Assembly: GCA_017308475.1 (NCBI GenBank)
Contig: JAFKEU010000008.1
Coordinates: forward strand, 62,001-126,000
Length of the DNA stretch: 64,000 bases
Source of the DNA: Alphaproteobacteria bacterium
GTDB lineage: Bacteria > Pseudomonadota > Alphaproteobacteria > Micropepsales > Micropepsaceae
Reading direction: 5' to 3'
A program made the position numbers and the translations under genes. Below, piece by piece: positions 30,987 through 39,370 of the stretch. Numbering within the stretch: the stretch's first letter is position 1; the number at the start of each line of letters is the position of its first letter. The notes below the pieces were generated by a model, which saw only the letters and a program-made list of their open reading frames with translations, had not been told where the DNA came from and searched no databases.

Positions 30987-31865
30987 ATGCCAAAGGACAA
31001 CAAAATCAGCGACTTGGAAGACCCGGCGGCGCTTGAGCGCATCGCCGCGGCGCTGGAGCGGCTGGCCCCCCCGCCGGTGACTCAGAAACTGCCCGCCGGC
31101 AGCGCCTTTGTGTGGGAGCCCCTGCAGGGCGGCCTCGTCGCCGTGCCGCATGTCGCCCATGTGGACCTCAGCCTGCTGAAGGGCATCGAGGCCCAGCGCG
31201 AGACGCTGCTGGCCAATACGAGCCACTTCGCCGGCGGCCTTCCCGCCAACAACGCGCTTCTGTGGGGCGCGCGCGGCATGGGCAAGTCCAGCCTGGTCAA
31301 GGCGGTGCATGAAGAGGTCAATCGCGGCCGCAAGGCTGCGGAGCACCTGGTCCTGATCGAAATCCACCGCGAGGACATCGACACGCTGCCGCTGCTGCTG
31401 CGCATCCTGCGCGCCGAAACGCGGCGCGTGCTGCTCTATTGCGACGATCTTTCCTTCGACAAGGACGATACCAGCTACAAGTCGCTCAAGGCGGCGCTGG
31501 AAGGCGGCATCGAAGGGCGCCCGGCCAATGTACTGTTCTACGCCACCTCAAACCGCCGCCACCTGATGCCGCGCGATCTCGTCGACAACGAACGCGGCAC
31601 CGCCATCAATCCCGGCGAGGCGGTGGAGGAGAAAGTCTCGCTCTCGGATCGCTTCGGCCTGTGGCTGGGCTTCCATCACTGCGGCCAGGACGAATATCTG
31701 GCGATGATCGACGGCTATGTCGCCTTCCACGGCTTGAAGATCGAGGCGGACGAACTGCGCAAGCGGGCGCTGGCCTGGGCGATGGGCCGCGGCGGGCGGT
31801 CAGGCCGGGTGGCCTGGCAGTTTATTCAAGACCTGGCAGGAGAGCTGGGCCAAACGCTGGATTAG
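30987..31865 (+). CDS. DUF815 AAA-type ATPase
   Basis: A 292-residue P-loop ATPase of family DUF815, widespread in alphaproteobacteria and without a settled role. Walker A is GARGMGKSS (K100), Walker B LLYCDDLSF (D153, D154), followed by a sensor-like LFYATSNRRHLMPRD and a lid region ending VAWQFIQDLAGEL. The order and the SDRFGLWLGF segment match DnaC/Hda-like AAA+ proteins in general layout. It is cytoplasmic. Its stop overlaps the end of the convergent LytM gene by four bases. Nothing nearby explains its function. Confidence 0.88.
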   Translation: MPKDNKISDLEDPAALERIAAALERLAPPPVTQKLPAGSAFVWEPLQGGLVAVPHVAHVDLSLLKGIEAQRETLLANTSHFAGGLPANNALLWGARGMGKSSLVKAVHEEVNRGRKAAEHLVLIEIHREDIDTLPLLLRILRAETRRVLLYCDDLSFDKDDTSYKSLKAALEGGIEGRPANVLFYATSNRRHLMPRDLVDNERGTAINPGEAVEEKVSLSDRFGLWLGFHHCGQDEYLAMIDGYVAFHGLKIEADELRKRALAWAMGRGGRSGRVAWQFIQDLAGELGQTLD

Positions 31866-32569
31866 GACCGCGCCTGGGTCGTCATCAGGTACGCGCGCGG
31901 ATTCACGGGCGTCGTGTTGGAGCGGATTTCAAAGTGCAGCTGCGGCCGGGTGACGTCGCCGGTCTGGCCGGCATAGCCGATCACCTGGCCCTTGGCCACG
32001 AAGTCACCGCGCTGGACCACAAGCCGGTCGGCGTGGGCGTAAGCGGTGGTATAGCCGCCGGAGTGCTTGATCAGCACCAGATTGCCATAGCCCTTCAGCT
32101 CGTCCCCGGCATAGGTGATCGTGCCGCTGGCCGAGGCGCGGATGGGCGCATCCATCGCCGTGGCGATATTGATGCCGTCATTGCGGGCGCCGCTGGCGGT
32201 CGAGCCGAAATCCTCGATCACCGGGCCGGTAACGGGCCAGGCAAAGGCCACGGTCGATGGCGGATAGGTGTCGGGCGTGGCGGCGGGCCGGGGGATGGGC
32301 TGCAGGCTGGCCTGGCGCACCACCGGATTGGGCCGGGGCGTGGGGATCGGCGTCAGGGCTTCCCGGTAGACATAGGTTCGCGCGCCGGTCCTGGCGGCGC
32401 TGGCCGTCCGCGTGGCCTGCTGCACCGGCCGGTGATAGGCCACGCGCGGGGCGCGGTCGTTCACATCCCAGTTGAACACGGTTTCGGGCGAGGACGGCAT
32501 GCAGCCGGCAACCAGGGGCGATGCCAGGATCGCCAGCAGGGCAAAAGCAGCCTTGCGGAATGAAGCCAT
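31862..32569 (-). CDS. LytM/M23-domain lipoprotein, NlpD-like, probably non-catalytic
   Basis: A 235-residue protein starting at the ATG at 32569. A lipoprotein signal is clear: hydrophobic FALLAILASPLVAGC with the lipid-anchored cysteine at residue 23. A Pro-rich linker follows, then a LytM domain (TVAFAWPVTGPVIEDFG onward). The zinc-site positions of active M23 peptidases are altered: ARNDGINIA stands where H-x-G-x-D is needed and PQLHFEIR replaces H-x-H. This is the pattern of NlpD/EnvC-type factors that activate amidases at division rather than cutting peptidoglycan. No LysM repeat is seen. It lies after surE, as nlpD does in many proteobacteria (surE-pcm-nlpD), though pcm is missing here. 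Confidence 0.82.
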   Translation of the reverse strand: MASFRKAAFALLAILASPLVAGCMPSSPETVFNWDVNDRAPRVAYHRPVQQATRTASAARTGARTYVYREALTPIPTPRPNPVVRQASLQPIPRPAATPDTYPPSTVAFAWPVTGPVIEDFGSTASGARNDGINIATAMDAPIRASASGTITYAGDELKGYGNLVLIKHSGGYTTAYAHADRLVVQRGDFVAKGQVIGYAGQTGDVTRPQLHFEIRSNTTPVNPRAYLMTTQARS

Positions 32570-32682
32570 CGAACGATGCCTTTTCGGTGTCTCGAAACGG
32601 ATCATCTTCGCCAAGAGTAAAAAGCGGATTAACCGTTTGCGCCCCGACATGCTGCCCAAAGGTTCCCGCGCTCTGCCCCGGC

Positions 32683-33462
32683 TCAGCTATCGCCAAGCGC
32701 CGCCTTCATTTTTTCCATTACTGCCATTTCGGTCAGGTTCAGGTGCAGGGGCGTCACCGAAATTTTCCCGGCATGGATCGCCCCCAGATCGCTGTCCTCG
32801 GCCGGCGCGCCTTTGCGGCGGCGAAGCCCGATCCAGTAATAGGCGCGCTGGCGCACATCGGTGCGCTGGATGATCTCGGTGGATTGCAGGTCATAGGTTC
32901 CCTGGGGAACCGCGGCGACACCCCGGACCTCACCGGCCGCGCAGCCCGGGAAATTCACGTTCAGCAGCACGCCCTCGGGCCAGCCGGCCTCGACCAGCCG
33001 CCGCACCAGATCGGGACCATGAGTTTCGCCCGCCGACCAGTCGATGTTGCGGCGGTCTTCCTCGTCATAGGCCTGCGACAGGGCAATGGATGGAATGCCC
33101 AGCGCGCAACCTTCCATGGCGCCCGCGATCGTGCCGGAATAGGTAACGTCGTCGCCGACATTTGAACCCCAGTTCACGCCTGACAGGATCAGGCCGGGCG
33201 TGTGGTCCTTCAGAAGATGCAGACAGCCCATCATCACACAGTCGGTGGGCGTGCCGCTGACGGCATAATGGCGCTCGTCGACCTGGCGCAGCCGCAACGG
33301 CGCGGCCAGCGTCAGCGAGTGCGAGGCGCCGGACTGTTCATTCTCGGGCGCCACCACCCACACATCATCTGACAGGCTGCGGGCGATCGTTTCGGCCACC
33401 ACCAGTCCCGGTGAGTGGATGCCGTCGTCATTGGTGACAAGGATGCGCAAGGGTTTCGACAT
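32683..33462 (-). CDS. surE: 5'/3'-nucleotidase SurE
   Basis: A 259-residue metal-dependent nucleoside monophosphatase. RILVTNDDGIHSPGL holds the metal-binding Asp pair and Asn; APENEQSGASHSLTL and LSGVNWGSNVGDDVTYSGTIAGA are the other family signatures. Length is normal. Its ATG overlaps the serS stop by one base (TGATG), so serS-surE are translationally coupled; the LytM lipoprotein gene follows after 113 bp. Confidence 0.96.
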   Translation of the reverse strand: MSKPLRILVTNDDGIHSPGLVVAETIARSLSDDVWVVAPENEQSGASHSLTLAAPLRLRQVDERHYAVSGTPTDCVMMGCLHLLKDHTPGLILSGVNWGSNVGDDVTYSGTIAGAMEGCALGIPSIALSQAYDEEDRRNIDWSAGETHGPDLVRRLVEAGWPEGVLLNVNFPGCAAGEVRGVAAVPQGTYDLQSTEIIQRTDVRQRAYYWIGLRRRKGAPAEDSDLGAIHAGKISVTPLHLNLTEMAVMEKMKAALGDS

Positions 33463-34886
33463 CAGGCTTTTGCTATCACCTTCTTGCCGCCCATGTACGA
33501 CACCAGCGCGTCAGGCACGGCGACGCTGCCATCGGGCTGCTGATAATTCTCCAGAATGGCGACCAGGGTGCGGCCCACCGCCAGGCCCGAGCCGTTCAGC
33601 GTATGCACCGGGCCTTTCACCTTGCCCTCGGCGTTGCGATAGCGGGTGTTCATGCGCCGCGCCTGGAAGGGCCCGCAATTGGAGCAGGAGGAAATCTCGC
33701 GATAGGCCCCCTGCCCCGGCAGCCACACTTCGATGTCATAGGTCTTCTGCGCCGAGAACCCCATGTCGCCGGTGCACAGCGTGACAACACGATGCGCCAG
33801 ATCGAGCTTCTTCAGGATCGCCTGCGCCGCGTCGGTCATGCGCTCATGTTCGGCGGCCGACTGTTCCGGCGCGGTGATGGAGACGAGCTCGACCTTGCTG
33901 AACTGGTGCATGCGGATCATGCCGCGCGTGTCCTTGCCCGCGGCCCCCGCCTCGGCGCGGAAGCAGGGCGTATGGGCGGTGAAGCGCAGCGGCAGATCGG
34001 CTTCGTTCAGGATTTCGTCGGCGACATAATTGGTCAGCGGCACTTCGGCGGTGGGGACTAACCAAAACCTTGTCGGGTCATCTTTAATTTTTCCAACCGT
34101 GAAATCTTTTATTTCGTCGAGCGGCACCTGCTTTGCGATGCCTTTAATATTTGCTAGCGCGGCTTCCATATCTTTTTTGAAGTTTGCGCGCAGATCGGGT
34201 TCTTGGTACGCCGCAAATTGGTCGTTATAAAATTTTGGTAACTGGCCAGTTCCGAACATCGCGCTATCACGCACCAGTACCGGCGGATTGACCTCGGTGT
34301 AACCGAAAGTGCCGGTGTGGATGTCGAGCATGAAATTGGCCAGCGCCCGCTCCAGCCGCGCCAGGTCGGCTTTCAGATACACAAACCGCGCGCCCGACAC
34401 CTTGGCGGCACGTTCGAAATCCATCTGGCCCAGCGCCTCGCCGATCTCGAAATGCTGTCTGGGCGCATTGATGCCCGGCGGCGTGCCGAACGCGCGCTCA
34501 GGCACCGGCACATTGGCACCCTCGTCCGCGCCGTCCGGCACATCCTCGGCGGGGATGTTGGGGATCACCGCCAGCTCCCGCTTCAATTCCTCTTCCAGCC
34601 GCCGCTGCTCGGCCTCGCCCTGCTGGATGGCGTCCTTCAGCCCCGTCACCTCGGCCATCAGGGCCTGGGCGCCCGCCTCGTCCTTTTTCGCCTTGGCCTG
34701 GCCGATCAGCTTGGAAGCCTCGTTGCGGCGGGCCTGCCTGGCCTGAAGCTCCACCAACAGGTCGCGCAGCGCCTGGTCCTTGTCGCGAACGGCCTCCACG
34801 GTGGCGGCCGCATCGGCCAGCCCCCGCCGCGCCAGCCCCCGGATAAAGCCTTCTGAATCCTCGCGGATCAGCCGAATATCGTGCAT
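33462..34886 (-). CDS. serS: Serine-tRNA ligase with an AT-rich internal segment
   Basis: A 474-residue class II synthetase charging tRNA-Ser. It starts at the ATG at 34886 ([14 protein letters not shown]); the frame stays open far upstream but that part is not SerRS. The N-terminal coiled-coil arm spans about residues 30-105; motif 1 includes [14 protein letters not shown], motif 2 [23 protein letters not shown], motif 3 [18 protein letters not shown]. Between GTGQLPKF (residue 219) and PTAEVPLTN (278) there are 58 residues, about 35-40 more than in E. coli or most bacteria. This stretch (residues about 210-275, nt 34060-34260) is 43% GC by my count of 34081-34260 and uses AAA, TTT, TTA and ATT codons that the rest avoids. 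All catalytic motifs remain in frame. Confidence 0.95.
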   Translation of the reverse strand: MHDIRLIREDSEGFIRGLARRGLADAAATVEAVRDKDQALRDLLVELQARQARRNEASKLIGQAKAKKDEAGAQALMAEVTGLKDAIQQGEAEQRRLEEELKRELAVIPNIPAEDVPDGADEGANVPVPERAFGTPPGINAPRQHFEIGEALGQMDFERAAKVSGARFVYLKADLARLERALANFMLDIHTGTFGYTEVNPPVLVRDSAMFGTGQLPKFYNDQFAAYQEPDLRANFKKDMEAALANIKGIAKQVPLDEIKDFTVGKIKDDPTRFWLVPTAEVPLTNYVADEILNEADLPLRFTAHTPCFRAEAGAAGKDTRGMIRMHQFSKVELVSITAPEQSAAEHERMTDAAQAILKKLDLAHRVVTLCTGDMGFSAQKTYDIEVWLPGQGAYREISSCSNCGPFQARRMNTRYRNAEGKVKGPVHTLNGSGLAVGRTLVAILENYQQPDGSVAVPDALVSYMGGKKVIAKA

Positions 34887-35045
34887 GCCACAAATCTCCC
34901 GGGCCGGGTCATGCCATGGCTGCCCATTCCGGTCAAAGCGGGCCGCCCGGCCCCACATCCCTAACCGATCCCTAACAAAGTACCCCGAAATTGCCGGGCT
35001 TCGGGAAACCGGGCCGCAACCGTTCCGTGCGTAAGCTGTCCCGGC

Positions 35046-36125
35046 ATGGGGGGAATGCCGGTGTATCGCCGCACGAAACTGCTGCCGACCTGGTTGAGAC
35101 ACGCGCTGGACGTGCTGGACGCCCGGCTGGCGCCCTTGGGCCGGCTGGGCGCGACCGCCGTCCTGACCGCGATGACCGTGGTGATAGGCACCTGCCTGCA
35201 TTTTCTGGTCCGCACCATCGAAGGCCTGCCGGTGCAATTCGGCTCCATGCTCAACCTGAGCATCGAACTGGTCGTGGTCGCCGGCCCGATCATACTTTAC
35301 GCCCGCGACGTGATCGCCGAACTCAAGGCCTCGCGCGCCCAGTTGCGCGACATGTCGCGCCGCCTGGCGATCTCGGTCGAGCAGGCCGAGAACGCCAACC
35401 GCGCCAAATCCGCCTTCCTGGCCAATATGAGCCATGAGCTTCGCACGCCGCTGAACGCCATCATGGGCTTTTCCGAAGTGATGAAGGACGAGCATCTGGG
35501 CCCGGTGCACAATCCGCGCTACCTGTCCTATGCCGCCGACATCCATGCCAGCGGGCGCTACCTTCTGGGCATCATCAACGACATACTGGACCTGTCCAAG
35601 ATCGAGGCCGGCAAGATGTCGCTGGATTCGGCCGAGGAGTTCACCCTGCGCCACACGCTGTCCGCCTCGCTGGGCATGGTGGCGCCCCTGGGCGAGAAAT
35701 TCGGCGTCATGGTTATCAGCGACCTGCCGGACGAAGATGTGCGCCTTCTGGCGGTGGAACGCATGGTCCGCCAGATCCTGATCAACCTGGTGGGCAACGC
35801 CATCAAGTTCACCAACAGCGGCGGCTGCGTCTATGTCGACGGCGCGCTGACGGCCGCCGGCGGCTATTGCGTCAGCGTGCGCGACACCGGCGTGGGCATG
35901 AGCGCGGACGAAATCGCCACGGCGCTGCAGCCTTTCGGCCAGATCGAGAACCATATGACCAACAAGCACAACGGCACGGGGCTGGGGCTGCCACTGGCCA
36001 AGGCGATGATGGAACTGCACGGCGGCACGCTGGCGATTTCCTCCGTCCCCAATGCCGGCACCACCGTGGACCTGATCTTCCCGCCCGCGCGCATCTGCGT
36101 GGGCCGTGCCGTCGCCGCGGCCTAG
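35046..36125 (+). CDS. Orphan membrane-bound sensor histidine kinase
   Basis: A 359-residue kinase. Two N-terminal TM helices (about residues 37-55 and 72-88) frame a very short periplasmic loop. A short coiled coil leads to HisKA with H130 in [17 protein letters not shown], then HATPase_c with N box [13 protein letters not shown]1 RDTGVGM and G2 [18 protein letters not shown]. No PAS domain and no response regulator nearby. The HisKA sequence resembles PleC/DivJ-type alphaproteobacterial kinases, but that whole class looks similar. A GTG at 35061, six nt after GGGGGGA, could be the true start. It ends overlapping the end of tatC by four bases. Confidence 0.88.
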   Translation: MGGMPVYRRTKLLPTWLRHALDVLDARLAPLGRLGATAVLTAMTVVIGTCLHFLVRTIEGLPVQFGSMLNLSIELVVVAGPIILYARDVIAELKASRAQLRDMSRRLAISVEQAENANRAKSAFLANMSHELRTPLNAIMGFSEVMKDEHLGPVHNPRYLSYAADIHASGRYLLGIINDILDLSKIEAGKMSLDSAEEFTLRHTLSASLGMVAPLGEKFGVMVISDLPDEDVRLLAVERMVRQILINLVGNAIKFTNSGGCVYVDGALTAAGGYCVSVRDTGVGMSADEIATALQPFGQIENHMTNKHNGTGLGLPLAKAMMELHGGTLAISSVPNAGTTVDLIFPPARICVGRAVAAA

Positions 36126-36946
36126 TTCTCGGTGGTGGTGACGCCGGTGCCGGGTTCTTCGGCACCGCGCGCGGCATCTGCCCGGGCGCGGTCGCGCTCG
36201 ATCATCTTCACGCTGAAGATCGAAATCTCGTAGAGCAGCACCAGCGGCACCGCCAGCGACAGCATGGAAATCGCGTCCGGCGGGGTGAAGATGGCCGCCA
36301 CCGCGAACAGGCCGACAATGGCGAAGCGGCGCATGCTCCGAAGGCCCTGGGACGTAACGATGCCCACCTTGCCCAGCAGCGACAGCAGCACCGGGAGCTG
36401 GAAGGTCAGGCCGAAGGCGATGATCAGCGCCATCACCATGTCGAGATAGTCGCTGACCTTGGCTTCCAGCTCGATGCCCATGGTGGTGGCCGTGGCCGCC
36501 GTCTGGTAGGCGCCGAAGAAGCCGATCAGATTGGGCAGCATCAAGTAATAGACGAAGGCCGCGCCCATCACGAACAGCACCGGCGTCCACAACAGGAACG
36601 GCAGGAAGGCGCGCTTCTCGTGCTTGTAGAGGCCGGGCGCCACGAACATCCAGATCTGCGACGCGATCACCGGAAAGCCCAGGCACAGCCCGCCGAACGC
36701 GCCGATCTTGATCTGGGTGTAGAAATATTCCGGCAGCGCCGTATAGATCAGATGGTTGGTGGTGGCGTGCAGCGGCCGCGCCAGGAAGTTGAAGATCGGT
36801 GTGGAGAAAGCAAAGCAGATCGCAAAGCAGACCGCAAAACCCGCCAGCGCAAAGATCAGCCGCTTGCGCAGCTCCAGCAGGTGCTCCATCAGCGGCGCCC
36901 TGGTCGCCTCCAGGGCGGCTTCGTCTTCGGGGGTTGGTTCGGTCAC
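36122..36946 (-). CDS. tatC: Sec-independent protein translocase TatC
   Basis: A 274-residue, six-TM core of the twin-arginine translocase that binds Tat signal peptides. Conserved features: [20 protein letters not shown] near the N-terminus (the cytosolic E-L-R-x-R segment), [18 protein letters not shown] in the first cytosolic loop and [21 protein letters not shown] in the last periplasmic loop and helix. The C-terminal tail is Glu/Thr-rich. It is the last gene of tatA-tatB-tatC. Confidence 0.97.
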   Translation of the reverse strand: MTEPTPEDEAALEATRAPLMEHLLELRKRLIFALAGFAVCFAICFAFSTPIFNFLARPLHATTNHLIYTALPEYFYTQIKIGAFGGLCLGFPVIASQIWMFVAPGLYKHEKRAFLPFLLWTPVLFVMGAAFVYYLMLPNLIGFFGAYQTAATATTMGIELEAKVSDYLDMVMALIIAFGLTFQLPVLLSLLGKVGIVTSQGLRSMRRFAIVGLFAVAAIFTPPDAISMLSLAVPLVLLYEISIFSVKMIERDRARADAARGAEEPGTGVTTTEN

Positions 36947-36970
36947 GGCACGGCTGTCTTCAGGCTGGCA

Positions 36971-37393
36971 TCATGGCGCCGGTGCGCCGGACGCGGTGTG
37001 CGCCGCTGCGGCTTCGGGCGCATTGCCTGAAGAACTGTCCGTCACTTCAAATTCCCCCGCGCGCGGTTCGCTTGTGCCTTCCACGGGCGCAGGCTCGGCG
37101 GCTGCCATCTGGGCCGGCCGCTCGATCTCGACCTGCACCTCGTTCATCGCCTGGCTGATTCCGGAAACGGGATTGTTCTTCTTGAGCTCGTCGATTTCCT
37201 TGCGCAACTCGTCCAGTTCGGCCTGGCGCGCCATCTCGTCGAAGCTCTTGCGGAATTCGTTGGCCATGGCGCGGGCCTTGCCTGCCCAGCGGCCCATCAT
37301 GTTCATCAGGCGCGGCAGATCCTTCGGACCGACGACAACGAGGGCCACGACAAGCAGGAGAATAATATGCTGCCAGCTGAAAAGGTCGAACAT
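36971..37393 (-). CDS. tatB: Sec-independent protein translocase TatB
   Basis: A 140-residue protein with an N-terminal TM helix (WQHIILLLVVALVVVGPKDLP, the E/G-P hinge), an amphipathic helix to about residue 65 and an Ala/Pro-rich unstructured tail. MFDLFSWQHII is the usual TatB opening and GPKDLPRLMNMMGRWAGKAR the conserved amphipathic start. It partners TatC in substrate recognition. Spacing is 24 bp to tatC and 25 bp to tatA. Confidence 0.95.
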   Translation of the reverse strand: MFDLFSWQHIILLLVVALVVVGPKDLPRLMNMMGRWAGKARAMANEFRKSFDEMARQAELDELRKEIDELKKNNPVSGISQAMNEVQVEIERPAQMAAAEPAPVEGTSEPRAGEFEVTDSSSGNAPEAAAAHTASGAPAP

Positions 37394-37418
37394 GACATGC
37401 GCCTGACGACGACGGCGA

Positions 37419-37622
37419 TCAGACCGCTGTCTTGTCCTTTTCCTTGGCCTCGGCGTTGATCACCTTGGGATCTTCCTTGTCGTGCTCCGACAGCCCCTTC
37501 TTGAAGCTGTTGATGCCCTTGCCGAAGTCTCCCATCAGGTCGGAGACCTTGCCGCGGCCGCCGAACAGGACCAGCGCAACGCCGGCCAAAAGCAACCAGT
37601 GAATCCAGCTCATACTGCCCAT
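37419..37622 (-). CDS. tatA: Sec-independent protein translocase TatA
   Basis: A 67-residue protein with one TM helix (residues 5-20, [15 protein letters not shown]), the F-G-G-R-G-K hinge and an amphipathic helix ([19 protein letters not shown]) typical of TatA pore-forming subunits. AGGAG lies 7 nt before the ATG (aggagtaaccc). First gene of tatABC. Confidence 0.96.
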   Translation of the reverse strand: MGSMSWIHWLLLAGVALVLFGGRGKVSDLMGDFGKGINSFKKGLSEHDKEDPKVINAEAKEKDKTAV

Positions 37623-37778
37623 GGGTTACTCCTAAACCTTTGAAAAGCGGAACCTATTGCCGCGTATCCAGCCCCGGCCCCGCGGGTTCTTGGCCCCTTT
37701 AAAGCCGTTTGGGGGGTGGGGCGCAAGTGGAGACGGCCAACGTGGTTTTCTGCCGCGCCGCAGCAAACAGGACGGCCG

Positions 37779-38636
37779 TCACACGCCCAATGCCCGCACT
37801 GCCTGGACGGCCCTTTGTACATTGTCATCCAGCGGCATGAATTCCAGTCCGATCGGGTCCTTGAAGCCCGCCCTGCGCACCGCGGCGATCAGGTTGGCAT
37901 GATTGACCTCGCCGGTGCCGGGTTCATGGCGGCCCGGAACGTCGCCGATCTGCACATGGGCGGCCAGGTCGGCACTGGCGGTGAACTTCTCGATCAGGTC
38001 CCCGTCCTCCAGCTGCATGTGATAGAAGTCCCACAGCAGCTTCACGCGCGGCGAATTCACGCTGCGCACCAGCGAGACCGCCGGCACCGAGCCATTGAGG
38101 AAATGGCCGATATGATTGACCCGGTTGAACGGCTCGACCAGGGCGGTGATCCCGGCCCCCTCCAGCAGCGGCGCGATGCGCATCAGCCCGGTGACATAGC
38201 CGGCCAGCATGGCCTCGCGGCTCATGCCCTCCACATTGTCGTGTCCGGTCAAAGTGAATTTGGCGCAGCCCAGCGTACGGCAGTCGGCGATGACCTGGCG
38301 GATCATCGCCACCAGCGCGCCATGCTGGGCGGGATCGCCGAATTTCGGGGCGACCGGCGCATATTGGGTAATGGAAAGTCCGTTGGCATCGGCCAGCTTG
38401 CGGATCGCGGCGGCATCCATGCCCTCCCCGCGGTCGGCCTTCCAGAACTCGATCACGGTGAACCCCGCCTGCCGCGCCAATGAAAAGCGCTGCGTAAAGG
38501 GCTTGTCGCGGAACCAGGTGTCGAGATTGACGGCATAGCCGGACAGATCGCCGCCTTGCGCCTTCGCGGGCGTGGCCGCCGCCAGCCCCGCGAGCGCTGC
38601 CGCGGTCAATGCGCTGCGCCGGTTCACTGCGTCCAT
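37779..38636 (-). CDS. Tat-exported TIM-barrel protein, hydroxypyruvate-isomerase family
   Basis: A 285-residue xylose-isomerase-like TIM-barrel protein resembling hydroxypyruvate isomerase. It starts at the ATG at 38636 with GAAGGG upstream. The N-terminus MDAVNRRSALTAAALAGLAAATPAKAQ is read here as a twin-arginine signal (N-R-R-S-A-L, then an A-x-A cleavage site), so the mature protein is probably periplasmic. Barrel landmarks: GFTVIEFWKA, CAKFTLTGHDNVEGM, ALVEPFNRVNHIGHFLN with the metal Glu, LLWDFYHMQLEDGD, HVQIGDVPGRHEPGTGEVNH and IGLEFMPLDD. Substrate unknown; Tat-exported members often act on sugars. It lies just upstream of tatABC on the same strand. Confidence 0.78.
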   Translation of the reverse strand: MDAVNRRSALTAAALAGLAAATPAKAQGGDLSGYAVNLDTWFRDKPFTQRFSLARQAGFTVIEFWKADRGEGMDAAAIRKLADANGLSITQYAPVAPKFGDPAQHGALVAMIRQVIADCRTLGCAKFTLTGHDNVEGMSREAMLAGYVTGLMRIAPLLEGAGITALVEPFNRVNHIGHFLNGSVPAVSLVRSVNSPRVKLLWDFYHMQLEDGDLIEKFTASADLAAHVQIGDVPGRHEPGTGEVNHANLIAAVRRAGFKDPIGLEFMPLDDNVQRAVQAVRALGV

Positions 38637-38731
38637 CGCGTTCCACCCTTCTGCAATTTCGGTCATCGTAACAAAATCGCAATCCGCCGTCTGCCATGAC
38701 GGTGCTAGTTTGCGCGCGGGAGGACATCACC

Positions 38732-39358
38732 ATGCTGCGCTTGCATAATCTTGCGATCGTATTCACGACGCTGGCCTTCACCGCGCTGACCTTCGCACCA
38801 CCGGCCTCGGCGGCCATGCTGTCTGGCGCCAGACTGGCCGATGCACTCAAGGGGGGCGGCTATGTGCTGGTGATGCGCCATGCCAGCTCACCCACCACGC
38901 CGCCCGCATCGCCGGATCCCGGAAACATGGCGCATGAGCGCCAGCTTGACGACAGGGGCAAGGCTGCCGCGCGCGCCATGGGCGATGCGCTGCACGCCAT
39001 GAGGATCACGATTGGCAAAATCTATTCCAGCCCCACCTTCCGCGCCCGCCAGACCGTGGCGCTGCTGGAGGTCGGCAAGCCCGAAGCGGTGCCCGATCTG
39101 GGCGATGGCGGCCACAGCATGGCCCGCATCCAGAAAAAGGGGCCCGCCGACTGGCTGCGCGCTCATGCCGCCGAGGCCCCGGCGCCCGGCCATGACACGC
39201 TGATCGTCACGCATATGCCCAATATCGTCGCCGCCTTCCCGACCGATGCCCCGGGCATGGGCGACGGCGAGGCGCTGGTATTCCATCCTGACGGCAAGGG
39301 TGGCGCTACATTGATGGCACGTGTGCCGATCAGCGAATGGCCGGCGCTGGCCCGCTGA
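38732..39358 (+). CDS. Exported histidine phosphatase family protein
   Basis: A 208-residue histidine-phosphatase (phosphoglycerate-mutase-like) protein. I start at the ATG at 38732, which has GGGAGGA six nt upstream; the frame also has an ATG at 38696. A signal peptide is evident (LRLHNLAIVFTTLAFTALTFAPPASA). The phosphohistidine motif is VMRHASSP, with DRGKAAARAMGDAL, SSPTFRARQTV and the second catalytic His in LIVTHMPNI. It resembles periplasmic SixA-like small phosphatases. Divergent from the TIM-barrel gene, convergent with ppx. Confidence 0.8.
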   Translation: MLRLHNLAIVFTTLAFTALTFAPPASAAMLSGARLADALKGGGYVLVMRHASSPTTPPASPDPGNMAHERQLDDRGKAAARAMGDALHAMRITIGKIYSSPTFRARQTVALLEVGKPEAVPDLGDGGHSMARIQKKGPADWLRAHAAEAPAPGHDTLIVTHMPNIVAAFPTDAPGMGDGEALVFHPDGKGGATLMARVPISEWPALAR

Positions 39359-39370
39359 GCCGACCGCTCC

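Noticed and set aside
34887..36686. Upstream extension of the serS frame to 1074 codons
   Set aside because: The extension runs antisense through the histidine kinase gene and lacks any SerRS feature; the ATG at 34886 gives the exact family N-terminus.
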